Shown here: positions 8,540-16,702 of the stretch, one piece after another | How the letters are laid out: the number at the start of each line of letters is the position of its first letter | Position numbering within the stretch: the first letter of the stretch is position 1 | From: Paenibacillus sp. PvR098 | Lineage (GTDB): Bacteria > Bacillota > Bacilli > Paenibacillales > NBRC-103111 | Direction: 5' to 3' | Assembly (NCBI RefSeq): GCF_017833255.1 | Contig: NZ_JAFIBU010000001.1 | Span: 1,302,001-1,366,000 of the forward strand | DNA: 64,000 nt | Program-made: the position numbers and the translations under genes | The notes under the pieces: generated by a model | What the model was told of the DNA's origin: nothing | The model's database searches: none | The model's input: the letters and a program-made list of their open reading frames with translations, nothing else

Positions 8540-8938
8540 TTATGTTCTACTGAATCGCTCACGTATCTGAAACCCGCTGCGTTCTTGAAGCTTAGCCTCT
8601 TGCTCCTTCAACTGATGGATATCCGAGATAATACGGATACGGCAAGAGCTGCACAAATGTTGCTGACGAATCGGCGCACTGCAAGAATTGCAGGGGTAAG
8701 TTAAATTCGGATAAATACTTACAGGCAGCCTGTTGTTCTTAATAAACGATATGATCTCGGTCTGGGTTACTCCGGTAACTTGATGAAGTTCATCTGTCGT
8801 CGCTTTCGGATGGCTCCGCAGAAATCCGTCGCACAGGTCATAACCGTGATCCACCGTTTTCATGCAATCCTGGCAAAGGTTTCTTACGTTTTTTTGAAAT
8901 ACCTTACCGCATTTCGGACAGTTGGCAACCTTCAACAT
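8540..8938 (-). CDS. YvyF-like flagellar operon protein (zinc-ribbon and helix-turn-helix)
   Basis: A 132-residue cytoplasmic protein. It starts with a zinc-ribbon of the YvyF family (ANCPKCGKVF ... NLCQDCMK), continues with a MerR-like segment (TTDELHQVTGVTQTEIISFI), and has a second Cys cluster (PCNSC ... HLCSSC). YvyF genes usually sit beside flgM in the flagellar regulon, but no flagellar genes are adjacent here, so this may be a paralogue. The start is the ATG at 8938; a GTG two codons upstream has better spacing to AGGGTG. Confidence 0.6.
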   Translation of the reverse strand: MLKVANCPKCGKVFQKNVRNLCQDCMKTVDHGYDLCDGFLRSHPKATTDELHQVTGVTQTEIISFIKNNRLPVSIYPNLTYPCNSCSAPIRQQHLCSSCRIRIISDIHQLKEQEAKLQERSGFQIRERFSRT

Positions 8939-9168
8939 TGTCACGTTATGCCACACCCTTCTGTTGAGATCAAACTTGTGCATCTATGGGTTTAAACATA
9001 GAATCAAGTAGTTCCATACTCCTAATTGTAGCACAAACGACCTAACCGGAATAGACATTTTTTATTAAGATTTCTTAACCTAATATAGGTCTTATGAATC
9101 GCATAAACGTACAGAAGAAAGCAATAATATGAAGGCTGCATAACATCCTTGCAAGGGAGGTGTGCCGG

Positions 9169-9249
9169 ATGTGCGCTAAACAACAAGGCCATGCCAATCA
9201 AAATACAACGACTAGAACAAGCGATAAGGGTGCAAAAAAATCGAAGTAA
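9169..9249 (+). CDS. Small hydrophilic peptide (26 aa), unknown
   Basis: A 26-codon frame (MCAKQQGHANQNTTTRTSDK... ending KKSK) preceded by AAGGGAGGTG at good spacing and followed 4 bases later by a strong intrinsic terminator, so it looks like a complete transcription unit. It is rich in Lys, Gln, Asn and Thr, with no membrane segment. Upstream, GCATA and CAATAATA about 16 bases apart loosely resemble a sigma-F/G promoter, which would suit a small spore protein. I do not recognise the family. Confidence 0.55.
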   Translation: MCAKQQGHANQNTTTRTSDKGAKKSK

Positions 9250-9253
9250 TCTA

Positions 9254-9295
9254 AAAAAAAGTGTTCCCCATGGTATCTCGGGGAACACTTTTTTT
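9254..9295. terminator. Strong terminator after the 26-aa gene
   Basis: A 16-bp stem (A7-GTGTTCCCC with GGGGAACAC-T7) and a 10-base loop. The symmetric A/T tracts allow use in both directions, so it may also end the minus-strand transcript carrying the SRPBCC gene. Confidence 0.9.
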
Positions 9296-9314
9296 CGGGG
9301 AGAAGCAAAAAGGT

Positions 9315-9782
9315 CTAGCCATCCCTGCTCTGACTCTGCTCCGCTACCTGCTTCATATATCGATTACGCTTTGTCAAAAAATCCCTCATATATCTTTCTA
9401 AAAAAAGCTTATCAGCCAGCTTTCCTATCCATCCAAGCGGAGATACATAGTCGAACACATCCATCATCAATACTCCTTGGCCGGTAGCAGTAAATTGGTG
9501 TATGTGTCTAAAGCTTTTGAATGCTCCTTCAACCATTTCATCTACAAAGTAATAGGGACGCTCAAATTCTGTAATCTTGGCCGTCAAACGCTGTTTTATA
9601 CCAAAATGGACAGCTTCCCAAGTAACCGACTGTCCCAATTCGATGAGACCGCTTGTAACCCCCCCTACAGCAATTTCCTTCGTCTGTGAGGTGGACTCTG
9701 CATGAATGTCTATGCTCCTCGCTAGATCAAAGCAGACCTCAATGGGTGCGTTAATGTAAAGTTCAGTTTTAATCACTGGCAT
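9315..9782 (-). CDS. SRPBCC (START-like) family protein
   Basis: A 155-residue protein with the SRPBCC helix-grip outline: an N-terminal strand IKTELYINAPIEVCFDLARS, central strands (FERPYYFVDEMVEGAFKSFRH, GVLMMDVFDY) and a long C-terminal helix (RYMRDFLTKRNRYMKQ). Such proteins bind hydrophobic ligands; no substrate can be named. It starts 8 bases after the PNP-like gene ends and probably belongs to the same transcript. No strong ribosome site is visible, so it may depend on coupling. Confidence 0.7.
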   Translation of the reverse strand: MPVIKTELYINAPIEVCFDLARSIDIHAESTSQTKEIAVGGVTSGLIELGQSVTWEAVHFGIKQRLTAKITEFERPYYFVDEMVEGAFKSFRHIHQFTATGQGVLMMDVFDYVSPLGWIGKLADKLFLERYMRDFLTKRNRYMKQVAEQSQSRDG

Positions 9783-9790
9783 TGCATCAT

Positions 9791-10642
9791 CTATACGGTG
9801 ACTTCCCGCACAAACTGTTTGACCAGCTCTATGAACACGGGCTTCGTCCGGTTCGCTACGGCGACCACCTGCTCATGGGTAAGCGGCTCGAGCTCTTCTC
9901 CGATCGCCATGTCAGTGATGCAGGAGATTCCCAGCACTTTAAGTCCCGTATGGCTGGCTGCGATGACCTCGCCCACCGTGGACATACCGATCGCATCACC
10001 TCCGAGCTGTGCAAGCATCGTCAGCTCTGCTGGAGGCAAATAATTCGGTCCGCTGATACCGGCATAGACGCCTTCCTGAAGCCGGACCATTTCTTCGCGT
10101 TCCTGCCCCATTCGTTCTGCAATTCGCTTAGCCAAAACGCGGTATTCACGACTGTAGGCCTGTGACATATCCGGAAAGCGAGGCCCCAGCTCGGGACGGT
10201 TAATTCCGATGAGCGGGTTATCTCCGGTCATATTCAAATGATCGGAGATGAGCATTAAATCACCGGCTTGGAAGCCCTTGTTCATTCCTCCCGCAGCATT
10301 GGTGATAACCAAAGAACGAACCCCGAGCTGCTTCATGACGTAGATCGGAAACACGACTTTTTTCATCGAGTAGCCTTCATAATAATGAAATCGCCCTTGC
10401 ATAACGATGACTGATTTGCCTTCCAGCTTGCCGATGACGAACTGGCCCGCATGTCCTTCCACCGTTGACACCGGGAAATGCGGGATACGATCGTAAGGAA
10501 TCGTGACGGCATCTTCCACTTGAGCTGCCATGTCTCCGAGACCGGAACCGAGAACAAGACCGATATCGAGCGGCCGACGATCGATACGATCGCTGATCCA
10601 CTGAGCAGACTCCTGAATGTGCTGTACATAATAAGGTTCCAT
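9791..10642 (-). CDS. Purine-nucleoside phosphorylase paralogue with altered base-binding residues
   Basis: A 283-residue trimeric-type PNP. The fold landmarks are intact: LVLGSGLGDMA, PVSTVEGHAGQ, MQGRFHYYEG, VITNAAGGMN, RFPDMSQAY and GMSTVGEV. The purine pocket differs from the neighbouring copy: Leu202 (in GPNYLPPAE) replaces the Glu of GPSYETPAE, and Asp244 (in SCITDMA) replaces Asn of SCISN. In human PNP these positions are Glu201 and Asn243, which select 6-oxopurines, and Asp at 243 allows 6-aminopurines; methylthioadenosine phosphorylases also have Asp there. Its preferred substrate may therefore be adenosine-like (inference). The ATG at 10642 was chosen; a GTG three codons upstream is possible. 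Confidence 0.9.
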   Translation of the reverse strand: MEPYYVQHIQESAQWISDRIDRRPLDIGLVLGSGLGDMAAQVEDAVTIPYDRIPHFPVSTVEGHAGQFVIGKLEGKSVIVMQGRFHYYEGYSMKKVVFPIYVMKQLGVRSLVITNAAGGMNKGFQAGDLMLISDHLNMTGDNPLIGINRPELGPRFPDMSQAYSREYRVLAKRIAERMGQEREEMVRLQEGVYAGISGPNYLPPAELTMLAQLGGDAIGMSTVGEVIAASHTGLKVLGISCITDMAIGEELEPLTHEQVVAVANRTKPVFIELVKQFVREVTV

Positions 10643-10685
10643 TGCTTTCACCCTCTCCTTTCGATTGTCAAACGCAGATCGAATG

Positions 10686-11513
10686 CTACAGGCGCGGAAT
10701 AATGCTCAAGATGAGCTGCAAGAACTTTTGCTTCACCCGCTCCGTCGTTTCCATCACTTCTTGGTGCGACAGCGGCTGATCCAGAATGCCTGCCGCCATA
10801 TTGCTGATGCAGGAGAAACCTAGCACTTCGATTCCTGCATGGCGAGCGACCAGCACTTCAGCTACCGTAGACATACCTACAGCGTCTGCACCTAACGTGC
10901 GCATCATCCGGATTTCCGCCGGTGTTTCATAGGAAGGTCCTAACAGGCCGATATATACGCCTTCTTGAAGCTTTAATCCTTGCTCAGTCGCGACCGTCTT
11001 TGCCACCTCGCGCAAACGTCGGCTGTAGGCCTCCGACATATCCGGGAAGCGGACGCCCATCTCGTTGTGGTTGGGGCCGATCAGCGGGTTGCGGAACGTA
11101 AAGTTAATATGATCCTTGATCAGCATCAAATCGCCGACCTCATAAGAGGTATTAATACCGCCTGCGGCATTGGTAACAAGCAGAGTTTCAACACCTAGCT
11201 CTTTCATGACGCGGACAGGGAACGAAACCGTCTCCACGCCATAGCCTTCATACATGTGAAAGCGTCCTTTCATCAGCAGGACATGACGCCCAGAGACCGT
11301 GCCGAGCAGCAGCTCACCTGCATGTCCCTCCACCGTGGATACTGGAAAATGCGGGATATCCTCGTATGGAATCACGACAGCATCCTCAACCAAATCGGCG
11401 AGCACACCAAGCCCAGAGCCGAGCACCAGACCGATTTCAGGCTGAACAGGATATTTCCCGCGAATATATTCCGCAGCTTCCTTCATATTTTGCATCAATG
11501 GGTTTTGTACCAT
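10686..11513 (-). CDS. punA: Purine-nucleoside phosphorylase (guanosine/inosine type)
   Basis: A 275-residue trimeric PNP of the B. subtilis PupG type, with the canonical 6-oxopurine site: Tyr195-Glu196 in GPSYETPAEIR and Asn238 in SCISNMAAGILDQPLSH. It splits inosine, guanosine and their deoxy forms with phosphate. It lies between deoB and the divergent PNP copy, and the three genes read in one direction with short gaps. The order xerD-deoB-punA-dacF matches B. subtilis (where punA is called pupG). Confidence 0.95.
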   Translation of the reverse strand: MVQNPLMQNMKEAAEYIRGKYPVQPEIGLVLGSGLGVLADLVEDAVVIPYEDIPHFPVSTVEGHAGELLLGTVSGRHVLLMKGRFHMYEGYGVETVSFPVRVMKELGVETLLVTNAAGGINTSYEVGDLMLIKDHINFTFRNPLIGPNHNEMGVRFPDMSEAYSRRLREVAKTVATEQGLKLQEGVYIGLLGPSYETPAEIRMMRTLGADAVGMSTVAEVLVARHAGIEVLGFSCISNMAAGILDQPLSHQEVMETTERVKQKFLQLILSIIPRL

Positions 11514-11545
11514 GATTCATCGCGCTCCTTTCTCATCCTATTCAT

Positions 11546-12721
11546 TTATTGTAATTCGCGTAAAAAGCTTGTTCCGTTTCTTACAGGGGTGACTTCAAAA
11601 TTATCTGCAATGGTGGCCGCGATATCAGCGAATGTATGACGGATACCTAGCGATCCTGCCGCTTGAAAAGCCGGATTGTACACCAGCAGAGGAACATATT
11701 CACGGGTATGGTCTGTCCCAGGATGAACCGGATCGTTACCATGATCCGCCGTCAAAATTAATAAATCGTCCTCGCCGATCCGCTCCATCAGCTTCGGCAG
11801 CCAATCATCGAATTCGTTTAGCGCCTTCGCATATCCCTCCGGATCTCTCCGGTGCCCGTACAACGAATCGAAATCGACAAGATTCGTAAACAACAGCCCT
11901 TCGAAAGGCTGCGACAGCTTCTCCATCGTTATGTGAATACCGTCCAGATTGCTCTTGGTCGGATTGGATTCGGTAATGCCTTCCCCGGAAAAAATGTCGT
12001 TTATTTTGCCTACGGAGATCGAATCGAGTCCTGCATCCTTAAGCAGGTTCATCACGGTCGGCGCAGGCGGCTTAACAGCATAATCGTGCCGGTTTGACGT
12101 GCGAGTGAATGCGCCGGGCTTCCCTATGTACGGACGAGCGATGACGCGACCGACAGCATAGGGTTCCTCCAGTGTCAAGCGCCTGGCAATTTCGCAGCCG
12201 CTGTACAGCTCCTCCAGAGGTATGATCTCTTCATGCGCCGCCAGCTGCAGTACGCTGTCCGCCGAGGTGTAAAGGATCCATGCGCCCGTAGCCATCTGCT
12301 CAGCGCCAAGCTCATCCAAAATCTCCGTGCCTGAAGCCGGTTTATTACCGAGCACCTTACGGCCGGTTTCTTTCTCAAAGCGTTCGATCAGCTCTGCCGG
12401 AAATCCGTCAGGAAACACGTTAAAGGGGATATCGACCTTCAGTCCCATGATTTCCCAATGCCCTGTCATCGTATCCTTACCGACCGACACTTCGGCCATT
12501 TTCCCGTAATAACCTGCCGGCTGCTCCACTGGAGGAATCCTTTGCAAGGATACGATGTTCCCTAACCCCAACTGCTGCATGTGGGGCAATCTCAGCGAAG
12601 GCACCCGCTCCGCAATATGCCCTAAGGTATGAGAACCCGTATCTCCAAAGCGCGCTGCATCGGGAAGCTCGCCGATACCCACGCTGTCCAGCACAATCAC
12701 TGCTATGCGTTTATATTTCAA
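11546..12721 (-). CDS. deoB: Phosphopentomutase
   Basis: A 391-residue alkaline-phosphatase-superfamily mutase. The N-terminal metal site is [20 protein letters not shown], and the C-terminal metal ligands are in [24 protein letters not shown]. It interconverts (deoxy)ribose-1-phosphate and -5-phosphate, linking the nucleoside phosphorylases next to it to central metabolism. The start is a TTG at 12721 after AGAGGTGGGG. B. subtilis calls it drm. Confidence 0.96.
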   Translation of the reverse strand: MKYKRIAVIVLDSVGIGELPDAARFGDTGSHTLGHIAERVPSLRLPHMQQLGLGNIVSLQRIPPVEQPAGYYGKMAEVSVGKDTMTGHWEIMGLKVDIPFNVFPDGFPAELIERFEKETGRKVLGNKPASGTEILDELGAEQMATGAWILYTSADSVLQLAAHEEIIPLEELYSGCEIARRLTLEEPYAVGRVIARPYIGKPGAFTRTSNRHDYAVKPPAPTVMNLLKDAGLDSISVGKINDIFSGEGITESNPTKSNLDGIHITMEKLSQPFEGLLFTNLVDFDSLYGHRRDPEGYAKALNEFDDWLPKLMERIGEDDLLILTADHGNDPVHPGTDHTREYVPLLVYNPAFQAAGSLGIRHTFADIAATIADNFEVTPVRNGTSFLRELQ

Positions 12722-12849
12722 ACCTGCCCCACCTCTCTTTTTCAGATGATAAGCTTATGGTTATTATCGCAAACCGGATTGTTTTTTGCAAAAACGATCT
12801 AATGAAACAACCCGTCTTCCGTTCACGCGAAAGGCGGGCCAATCTGCCA

Positions 12850-13749
12850 TTATTTGATTTTGGCTCTGGGGTGGGTGCGATTGTAAACGTCTTTTATTTT
12901 GCCGCGGCCCACTTGGGTATAAATTTGTGTAGTGGATATATCTGCATGGCCGAGCATTTCTTGAACGGAACGCAGATCAGCCCCGTTCTCCAGCAAATGA
13001 GCAGCGAACGAGTGACGGAGCGTATGCGGTGTAATTTCCATCTGGATATTCGATTCCAAGGCGTAGCGTTTAATAATTTTCCAGAAGCCCTGCCTCGTGA
13101 TCCGCGTACCCAAGTGATTGATAAACAGCGCTTCTTCCGACTTGGACTGCTTCAGCAGCTTTGGACGCATCGTGTCGATATATTCCGTTACGTATTGGGA
13201 AGCGATACCGCCAAGCGGAACGATTCTCTCCTTGCCGGCTTTGCCTATACAGCGAATAAAGCCAACCGTTAGGTTCACGCTGTCGACATCAAGCGAGATG
13301 AGCTCTGACACACGGATACCTGTAGCATAAAGCACCTCAAGCATCGCTTTGTCTCGCATCCCGTTCGGCGTTGACGTCAGCGGTGATTCCAGCAGCCTCT
13401 CCATCTCGGAAACGGATAACACCTTAGGGATGCGCTTCTCCAGCTTCGGCGTCTCCATGTGCATCGAAGGATCGCTCTCCATCCTCCGCACTTTCACCAT
13501 ATACTGATATAACGCACGGATAGACACCATATTCCGAGAGAGCGTCGCCGTAGCTCGCCCCTTTTGTTTCAACCTGAGCAGATAACCGGTAATGTTCACC
13601 TTCCCGCTGTCCCGCAGCGAATAAACGCCTGATTCCTCCAAAAAAACTATATATTGCGACAAATCGCGTTCATATGAGTCCAGTGTATTTTGGGCTAAGC
13701 CTCGTTCTTCGGATAAAAATCGGATAAACGATTCCAAATCGTTTTTCAT
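12850..13749 (-). CDS. xerD: Site-specific tyrosine recombinase XerD
   Basis: A 299-residue tyrosine recombinase: SAM-like core-binding domain (about 1-90) and catalytic domain with Arg in YATGIRVSEL, the HTLRHSFAAHLLENG box, GHADISTTQIYTQV with the catalytic Tyr, and a C-terminal tail. With XerC it resolves chromosome dimers at dif. Its place between yqzK and deoB matches ripX of B. subtilis. Confidence 0.95.
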   Translation of the reverse strand: MKNDLESFIRFLSEERGLAQNTLDSYERDLSQYIVFLEESGVYSLRDSGKVNITGYLLRLKQKGRATATLSRNMVSIRALYQYMVKVRRMESDPSMHMETPKLEKRIPKVLSVSEMERLLESPLTSTPNGMRDKAMLEVLYATGIRVSELISLDVDSVNLTVGFIRCIGKAGKERIVPLGGIASQYVTEYIDTMRPKLLKQSKSEEALFINHLGTRITRQGFWKIIKRYALESNIQMEITPHTLRHSFAAHLLENGADLRSVQEMLGHADISTTQIYTQVGRGKIKDVYNRTHPRAKIK

Positions 13750-13835
13750 GAGAGCCTGATCCCCTTTTGTATTGTCCAGCGGTTATTTAATAAATTCAAC
13801 AAAAAGGGGGGATTTCCTGCCTCGTCAACCCAATT

Positions 13836-14078
13836 TTATTCGCCGATCCAATAAAAAAGCTTTAATCGCTCGCCCATACTGACCTTTGGGGATTCGGACG
13901 CATTCTCACTTTGAAACACCTTCACCGCGCTCCCCGCCGGCTCTGTGTTTTTGGGCATGGGTTCTATAAAACGAGTTACCATCAGCAGCATATGATACAT
14001 CGCAAAGGTAAACACCACAAACAAAAGCAAGAATCTCATACGGCCCATCCACTTCCGGATATGAAAATGAAAGATCAT
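13836..14078 (-). CDS. yqzK: YqzK-type protein, DUF4227
   Basis: An 80-residue protein with one N-terminal membrane helix (MRFLLLFVVFTFAMYHMLLMV) and a polar tail ending GERLKLFYWIGE, as in DUF4227 proteins. It occupies the same position as yqzK in B. subtilis, next to xerD. Function unknown. Confidence 0.75.
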   Translation of the reverse strand: MIFHFHIRKWMGRMRFLLLFVVFTFAMYHMLLMVTRFIEPMPKNTEPAGSAVKVFQSENASESPKVSMGERLKLFYWIGE

Positions 14079-14136
14079 AGCCTGTACTCTCCCCTTTCTC
14101 TAGAAGACTATGATCTTTCAGGCCGAATTATGTGCA

Positions 14137-15261
14137 TTAACTGATCGGTAAAAGCGTATCCAGGCCGGTAAAAGGTATGCCGACCGCCTCCGCAACAGCG
14201 CTGTGAGTTACGTGACCCTTATACGTGTTCACACCGTGTTTAAGCGGCGGATTACCGTATAGAGCCCGAATTACCCCCTTGCCGGCCAGCTCCAAAGCAT
14301 ACGAGATCGTTACATTGGTTAAAGCGAGCGTAGAGGTACGCGGCACGGCTCCAGGCATATTCGCAACGGCGTAATGAATGACGCCGTGCTTCTCGTATGT
14401 CGGCTGGCTGTGTGTAGTCACCCGGTCCACGGTCGCGATGGAACCACCCTGATCGACGGCCACATCGACAATGACGGCTCCCGGCTTCATCTGCATCACC
14501 ATCTCTTCTGTAACCAGCTTTGGCGCTTTCGCGCCAGGGATCAGGACGGCGCCGATCAGTAGATCCGCCTTTTGCACCGCATTGGCGATATTATAAGGAT
14601 TGGACATGAGCGTTCGAATCCGTCCGTGAAACACATCGTCAAGGTAGCGAAGCCGATCTGCGCTTCTCTCGATCACAACGACGTTAGCTCCAAGCCCAAG
14701 AGCCATCTTGGCAGCATTGGTTCCGACGATCCCTCCGCCCAGAATAATGACATCTGCTGGCGGCACCCCGGGAACGCCTCCGAGCAGAATACCGCGGCCT
14801 CCATAGAATTGCTCCAGAAACTGAGCTCCGACTTGAACAGACATCCGGCCAGCCACTTCGCTCATCGGCATGAGCAGCGGCAGGGTGCCACTTGGCAGTT
14901 GTATCGTTTCGTAGGCGATACTCGTCACCTTACTGCGGACGAGCGCTTCGGTCAGGAGCTGTTCGGCCGCCAAATGCAAATAGGTAAAGAGCGTTAACCC
15001 TTCCCGAAAATAACCGAACTCCTGAGGCAGCGGCTCCTTCACCTTCATGATCATTTCTGACCTTGCCCAAACCTCAGCCGCTGTCGGAAGGATGACACCG
15101 CCTTCCTTCGCATAATCCTCGTCGCTGAAGCCGCTGCCGGTCCCCGCTCCAGCCTCCACGAGAACGGTATGACCTGCCGCCATCAACATCGCAGCGCCCC
15201 CAGGAGTCAACGCTACCCGATTTTCGTTGCTCTTGATTTCCTTTGGTATGCCGATGATCAT
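14137..15261 (-). CDS. ald: Alanine dehydrogenase
   Basis: A 374-residue enzyme starting [20 protein letters not shown], the hallmark of alanine dehydrogenase. The NAD-binding fold shows [19 protein letters not shown], and the C-terminus is typical ([18 protein letters not shown]). It converts L-alanine to pyruvate and ammonia; in Bacillus it supports growth on alanine and sporulation. Here it sits between fur and yqzK, which is not its B. subtilis position. Confidence 0.95.
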   Translation of the reverse strand: MIIGIPKEIKSNENRVALTPGGAAMLMAAGHTVLVEAGAGTGSGFSDEDYAKEGGVILPTAAEVWARSEMIMKVKEPLPQEFGYFREGLTLFTYLHLAAEQLLTEALVRSKVTSIAYETIQLPSGTLPLLMPMSEVAGRMSVQVGAQFLEQFYGGRGILLGGVPGVPPADVIILGGGIVGTNAAKMALGLGANVVVIERSADRLRYLDDVFHGRIRTLMSNPYNIANAVQKADLLIGAVLIPGAKAPKLVTEEMVMQMKPGAVIVDVAVDQGGSIATVDRVTTHSQPTYEKHGVIHYAVANMPGAVPRTSTLALTNVTISYALELAGKGVIRALYGNPPLKHGVNTYKGHVTHSAVAEAVGIPFTGLDTLLPIS

Positions 15262-15338
15262 CTGTCATTCTCCTCCCTCATCAAAGAAAGCGTATGTAAT
15301 AGGATTCGCTATAATGAAGTGAATATGTAAAGGATGCA

Positions 15339-15378
15339 AAAAACCTTCGAGTTTGAGTGGAGCTCAAACCGAAGGTTT
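15339..15378 (-). terminator. Terminator after fur
   Basis: A 16-bp, nearly perfect stem (AAACCTTCGGTTTGAG on the minus strand) with a 5-base loop, followed by TTTTTTGC. It lies 5 bases past the fur stop. Confidence 0.88.
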
Positions 15379-15383
15379 CAGGT

Positions 15384-15833
15384 TCAGGTTTTGTTCTTAT
15401 CCCTGCAGCGGTGACAGATGCCTTGGAAATCAAGCCGGTGATCCAGCACTTGAAAGCGGAACTCCTGCTCAAGCCGTTCCTCCAGCATCCCAAGCCAATC
15501 CTCCATGATTTCGTCCACGGCCCCGCACTGCACGCAAATTAAATGGTGATGATGATGATGAGTACTGTCGTTACGCAGATCGTATCGGGCCACACCGTCT
15601 CCAAAATTCATCTTCTCGAGCACATGCAGCTCACTGAGCAATTCCAACGTTCGGTATACCGTAGCAAGGCCGATCTCCGGCGCTTTATCTTTCACGAGCA
15701 TGAACACATCTTCCGCGCTCAGATGGTCTTCCTCGTTCTCAAGCAGAACCCTGACGGTTGCTTCCCGCTGCGGCGTCAGCTTGTAGCCTTGCGATTGCAG
15801 CTGCTGCTTTATCTTTTCAATGCGAGATTCCAT
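15384..15833 (-). CDS. fur: Fur family transcriptional regulator
   Basis: A 149-residue metalloregulator: winged helix (GYKLTPQREATVRVL ... GLATVYRTLELL), then a metal/dimer domain with a run of six His (HHHHHHLICVQCGAVDEI) and the CHRC zinc pair. The neighbours (spoIIM, yqzK, xerD) are those of B. subtilis fur. The start is the ATG at 15833 after GGGGGAAAAGC. The upstream region carries tandem palindromes that do not resemble the classic Fur box. A Zur or PerR paralogue is possible on sequence alone. Confidence 0.9.
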   Translation of the reverse strand: MESRIEKIKQQLQSQGYKLTPQREATVRVLLENEEDHLSAEDVFMLVKDKAPEIGLATVYRTLELLSELHVLEKMNFGDGVARYDLRNDSTHHHHHHLICVQCGAVDEIMEDWLGMLEERLEQEFRFQVLDHRLDFQGICHRCRDKNKT

Positions 15834-15848
15834 GCTTTTCCCCCTACG

Positions 15849-15931
15849 GGTTTTGCACAGCAAAACCTTCTTCATAAGCAAATGCATTAGGTTTTGTTGC
15901 AACAAAACCATCATCGTAAGCATTTACTATA
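15849..15931 (-). repeat. Two tandem 41-42-bp repeats, each with a palindrome, in the fur 5' region
   Basis: Unit 1 (15849-15889) starts with GGTTTTGC-ACA-GCAAAACC. Unit 2 (15890-15931) starts with the perfect 20-bp palindrome GGTTTTGTTGCAACAAAACC. After the palindromes the units continue in parallel (T/A-TC-T/A-TC-A/G-TAAGCA...). A further pair, GTAAGCAT and ATGCTTAC, brackets 15916-15947. They lie between spoIIM and fur, where the fur promoter should be, so operator or mRNA-hairpin roles are both possible. Confidence 0.7.
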
Positions 15932-15993
15932 GGTTGCTTATGCTTACATTATAGGAGGTCAAACGCAGGAAAGTCAAACCTTTTAGCCACTGC

Positions 15994-16641
15994 TTAAGAG
16001 GCAGGCATTGTGATGAGCATCGGCGTAACCCATTTCATCATGACGGGAGAAACATGTGCTTCGAACAAGGCTACTCCGAACAGTAATACCGCGGAAGCGA
16101 GAATCGTGCCGGAAAGCCGCATGAAAGGCTCATAGAGGGGGTCTTTTCGGCTGATAAAGCGATTCTTCACGAGGTGAATGGAGAACGACATCGCAGAGAC
16201 ACTGCATATGATCAGCAGCGGAATCACAACCAAATTCTGCGGAACGACCGACACCAGCGCGAACAGCAGCCCTTTCCACGAAAGCGCACCCACCATATAA
16301 CCAACCGTAAACCCGATCAGTACGCCCTTCAAAAAATCAAGTATGAGTATGAGAGGCAGCCCGATCACGGACAACCCGAGAATCCAGATGATCAGCACCC
16401 ATTTGATATGCATGGCGAAGGACTCCTTCATGGAGCCTGCAACCTCTCCCTCTAATCCGCCTTGATTCACGGAGGAAAAAAAGCTGCCTAGATACCTTGT
16501 TATCTCCTGATTCTGTTCCAACGACAAGGCGTTCACCATAACGGCACCAAAAACGACTCCGCTTACGAATATAACTCCAACAAAAATATACAGCGACAGG
16601 TGCTCCTTCATATATTGCTCCAGCGTTCGGCTCCGCATCAT
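15994..16641 (-). CDS. spoIIM: Stage II sporulation protein M
   Basis: A 215-residue membrane protein with about five membrane segments, of SpoIIM (DUF95) type and size (B. subtilis 214). SpoIIM joins SpoIID and SpoIIP in the mother-cell machine that hydrolyses septal peptidoglycan and drives engulfment. I start at the ATG at 16641, 9 bases after GGGGGG; the 16695 start would add an unsupported tail. It is followed by fur as in B. subtilis. Confidence 0.93.
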   Translation of the reverse strand: MMRSRTLEQYMKEHLSLYIFVGVIFVSGVVFGAVMVNALSLEQNQEITRYLGSFFSSVNQGGLEGEVAGSMKESFAMHIKWVLIIWILGLSVIGLPLILILDFLKGVLIGFTVGYMVGALSWKGLLFALVSVVPQNLVVIPLLIICSVSAMSFSIHLVKNRFISRKDPLYEPFMRLSGTILASAVLLFGVALFEAHVSPVMMKWVTPMLITMPAS

Positions 16642-16702
16642 GCTGCCATGCCCCCCTTGTCCGATTACTAGAGCATATGAAGGGGCTCCCCCCAATATGA
16701 CT

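Noticed and set aside
9022-9288. Minus-strand frame of 88 codons
   Set aside because: It covers the 26-codon plus-strand gene and its terminator, has no ribosome site and an implausible composition.
15840-15950. Classic Fur, Zur or PerR boxes upstream of fur
   Set aside because: The palindromes present are GGTTTTG/CAAAACC types and do not fit those consensus sequences.
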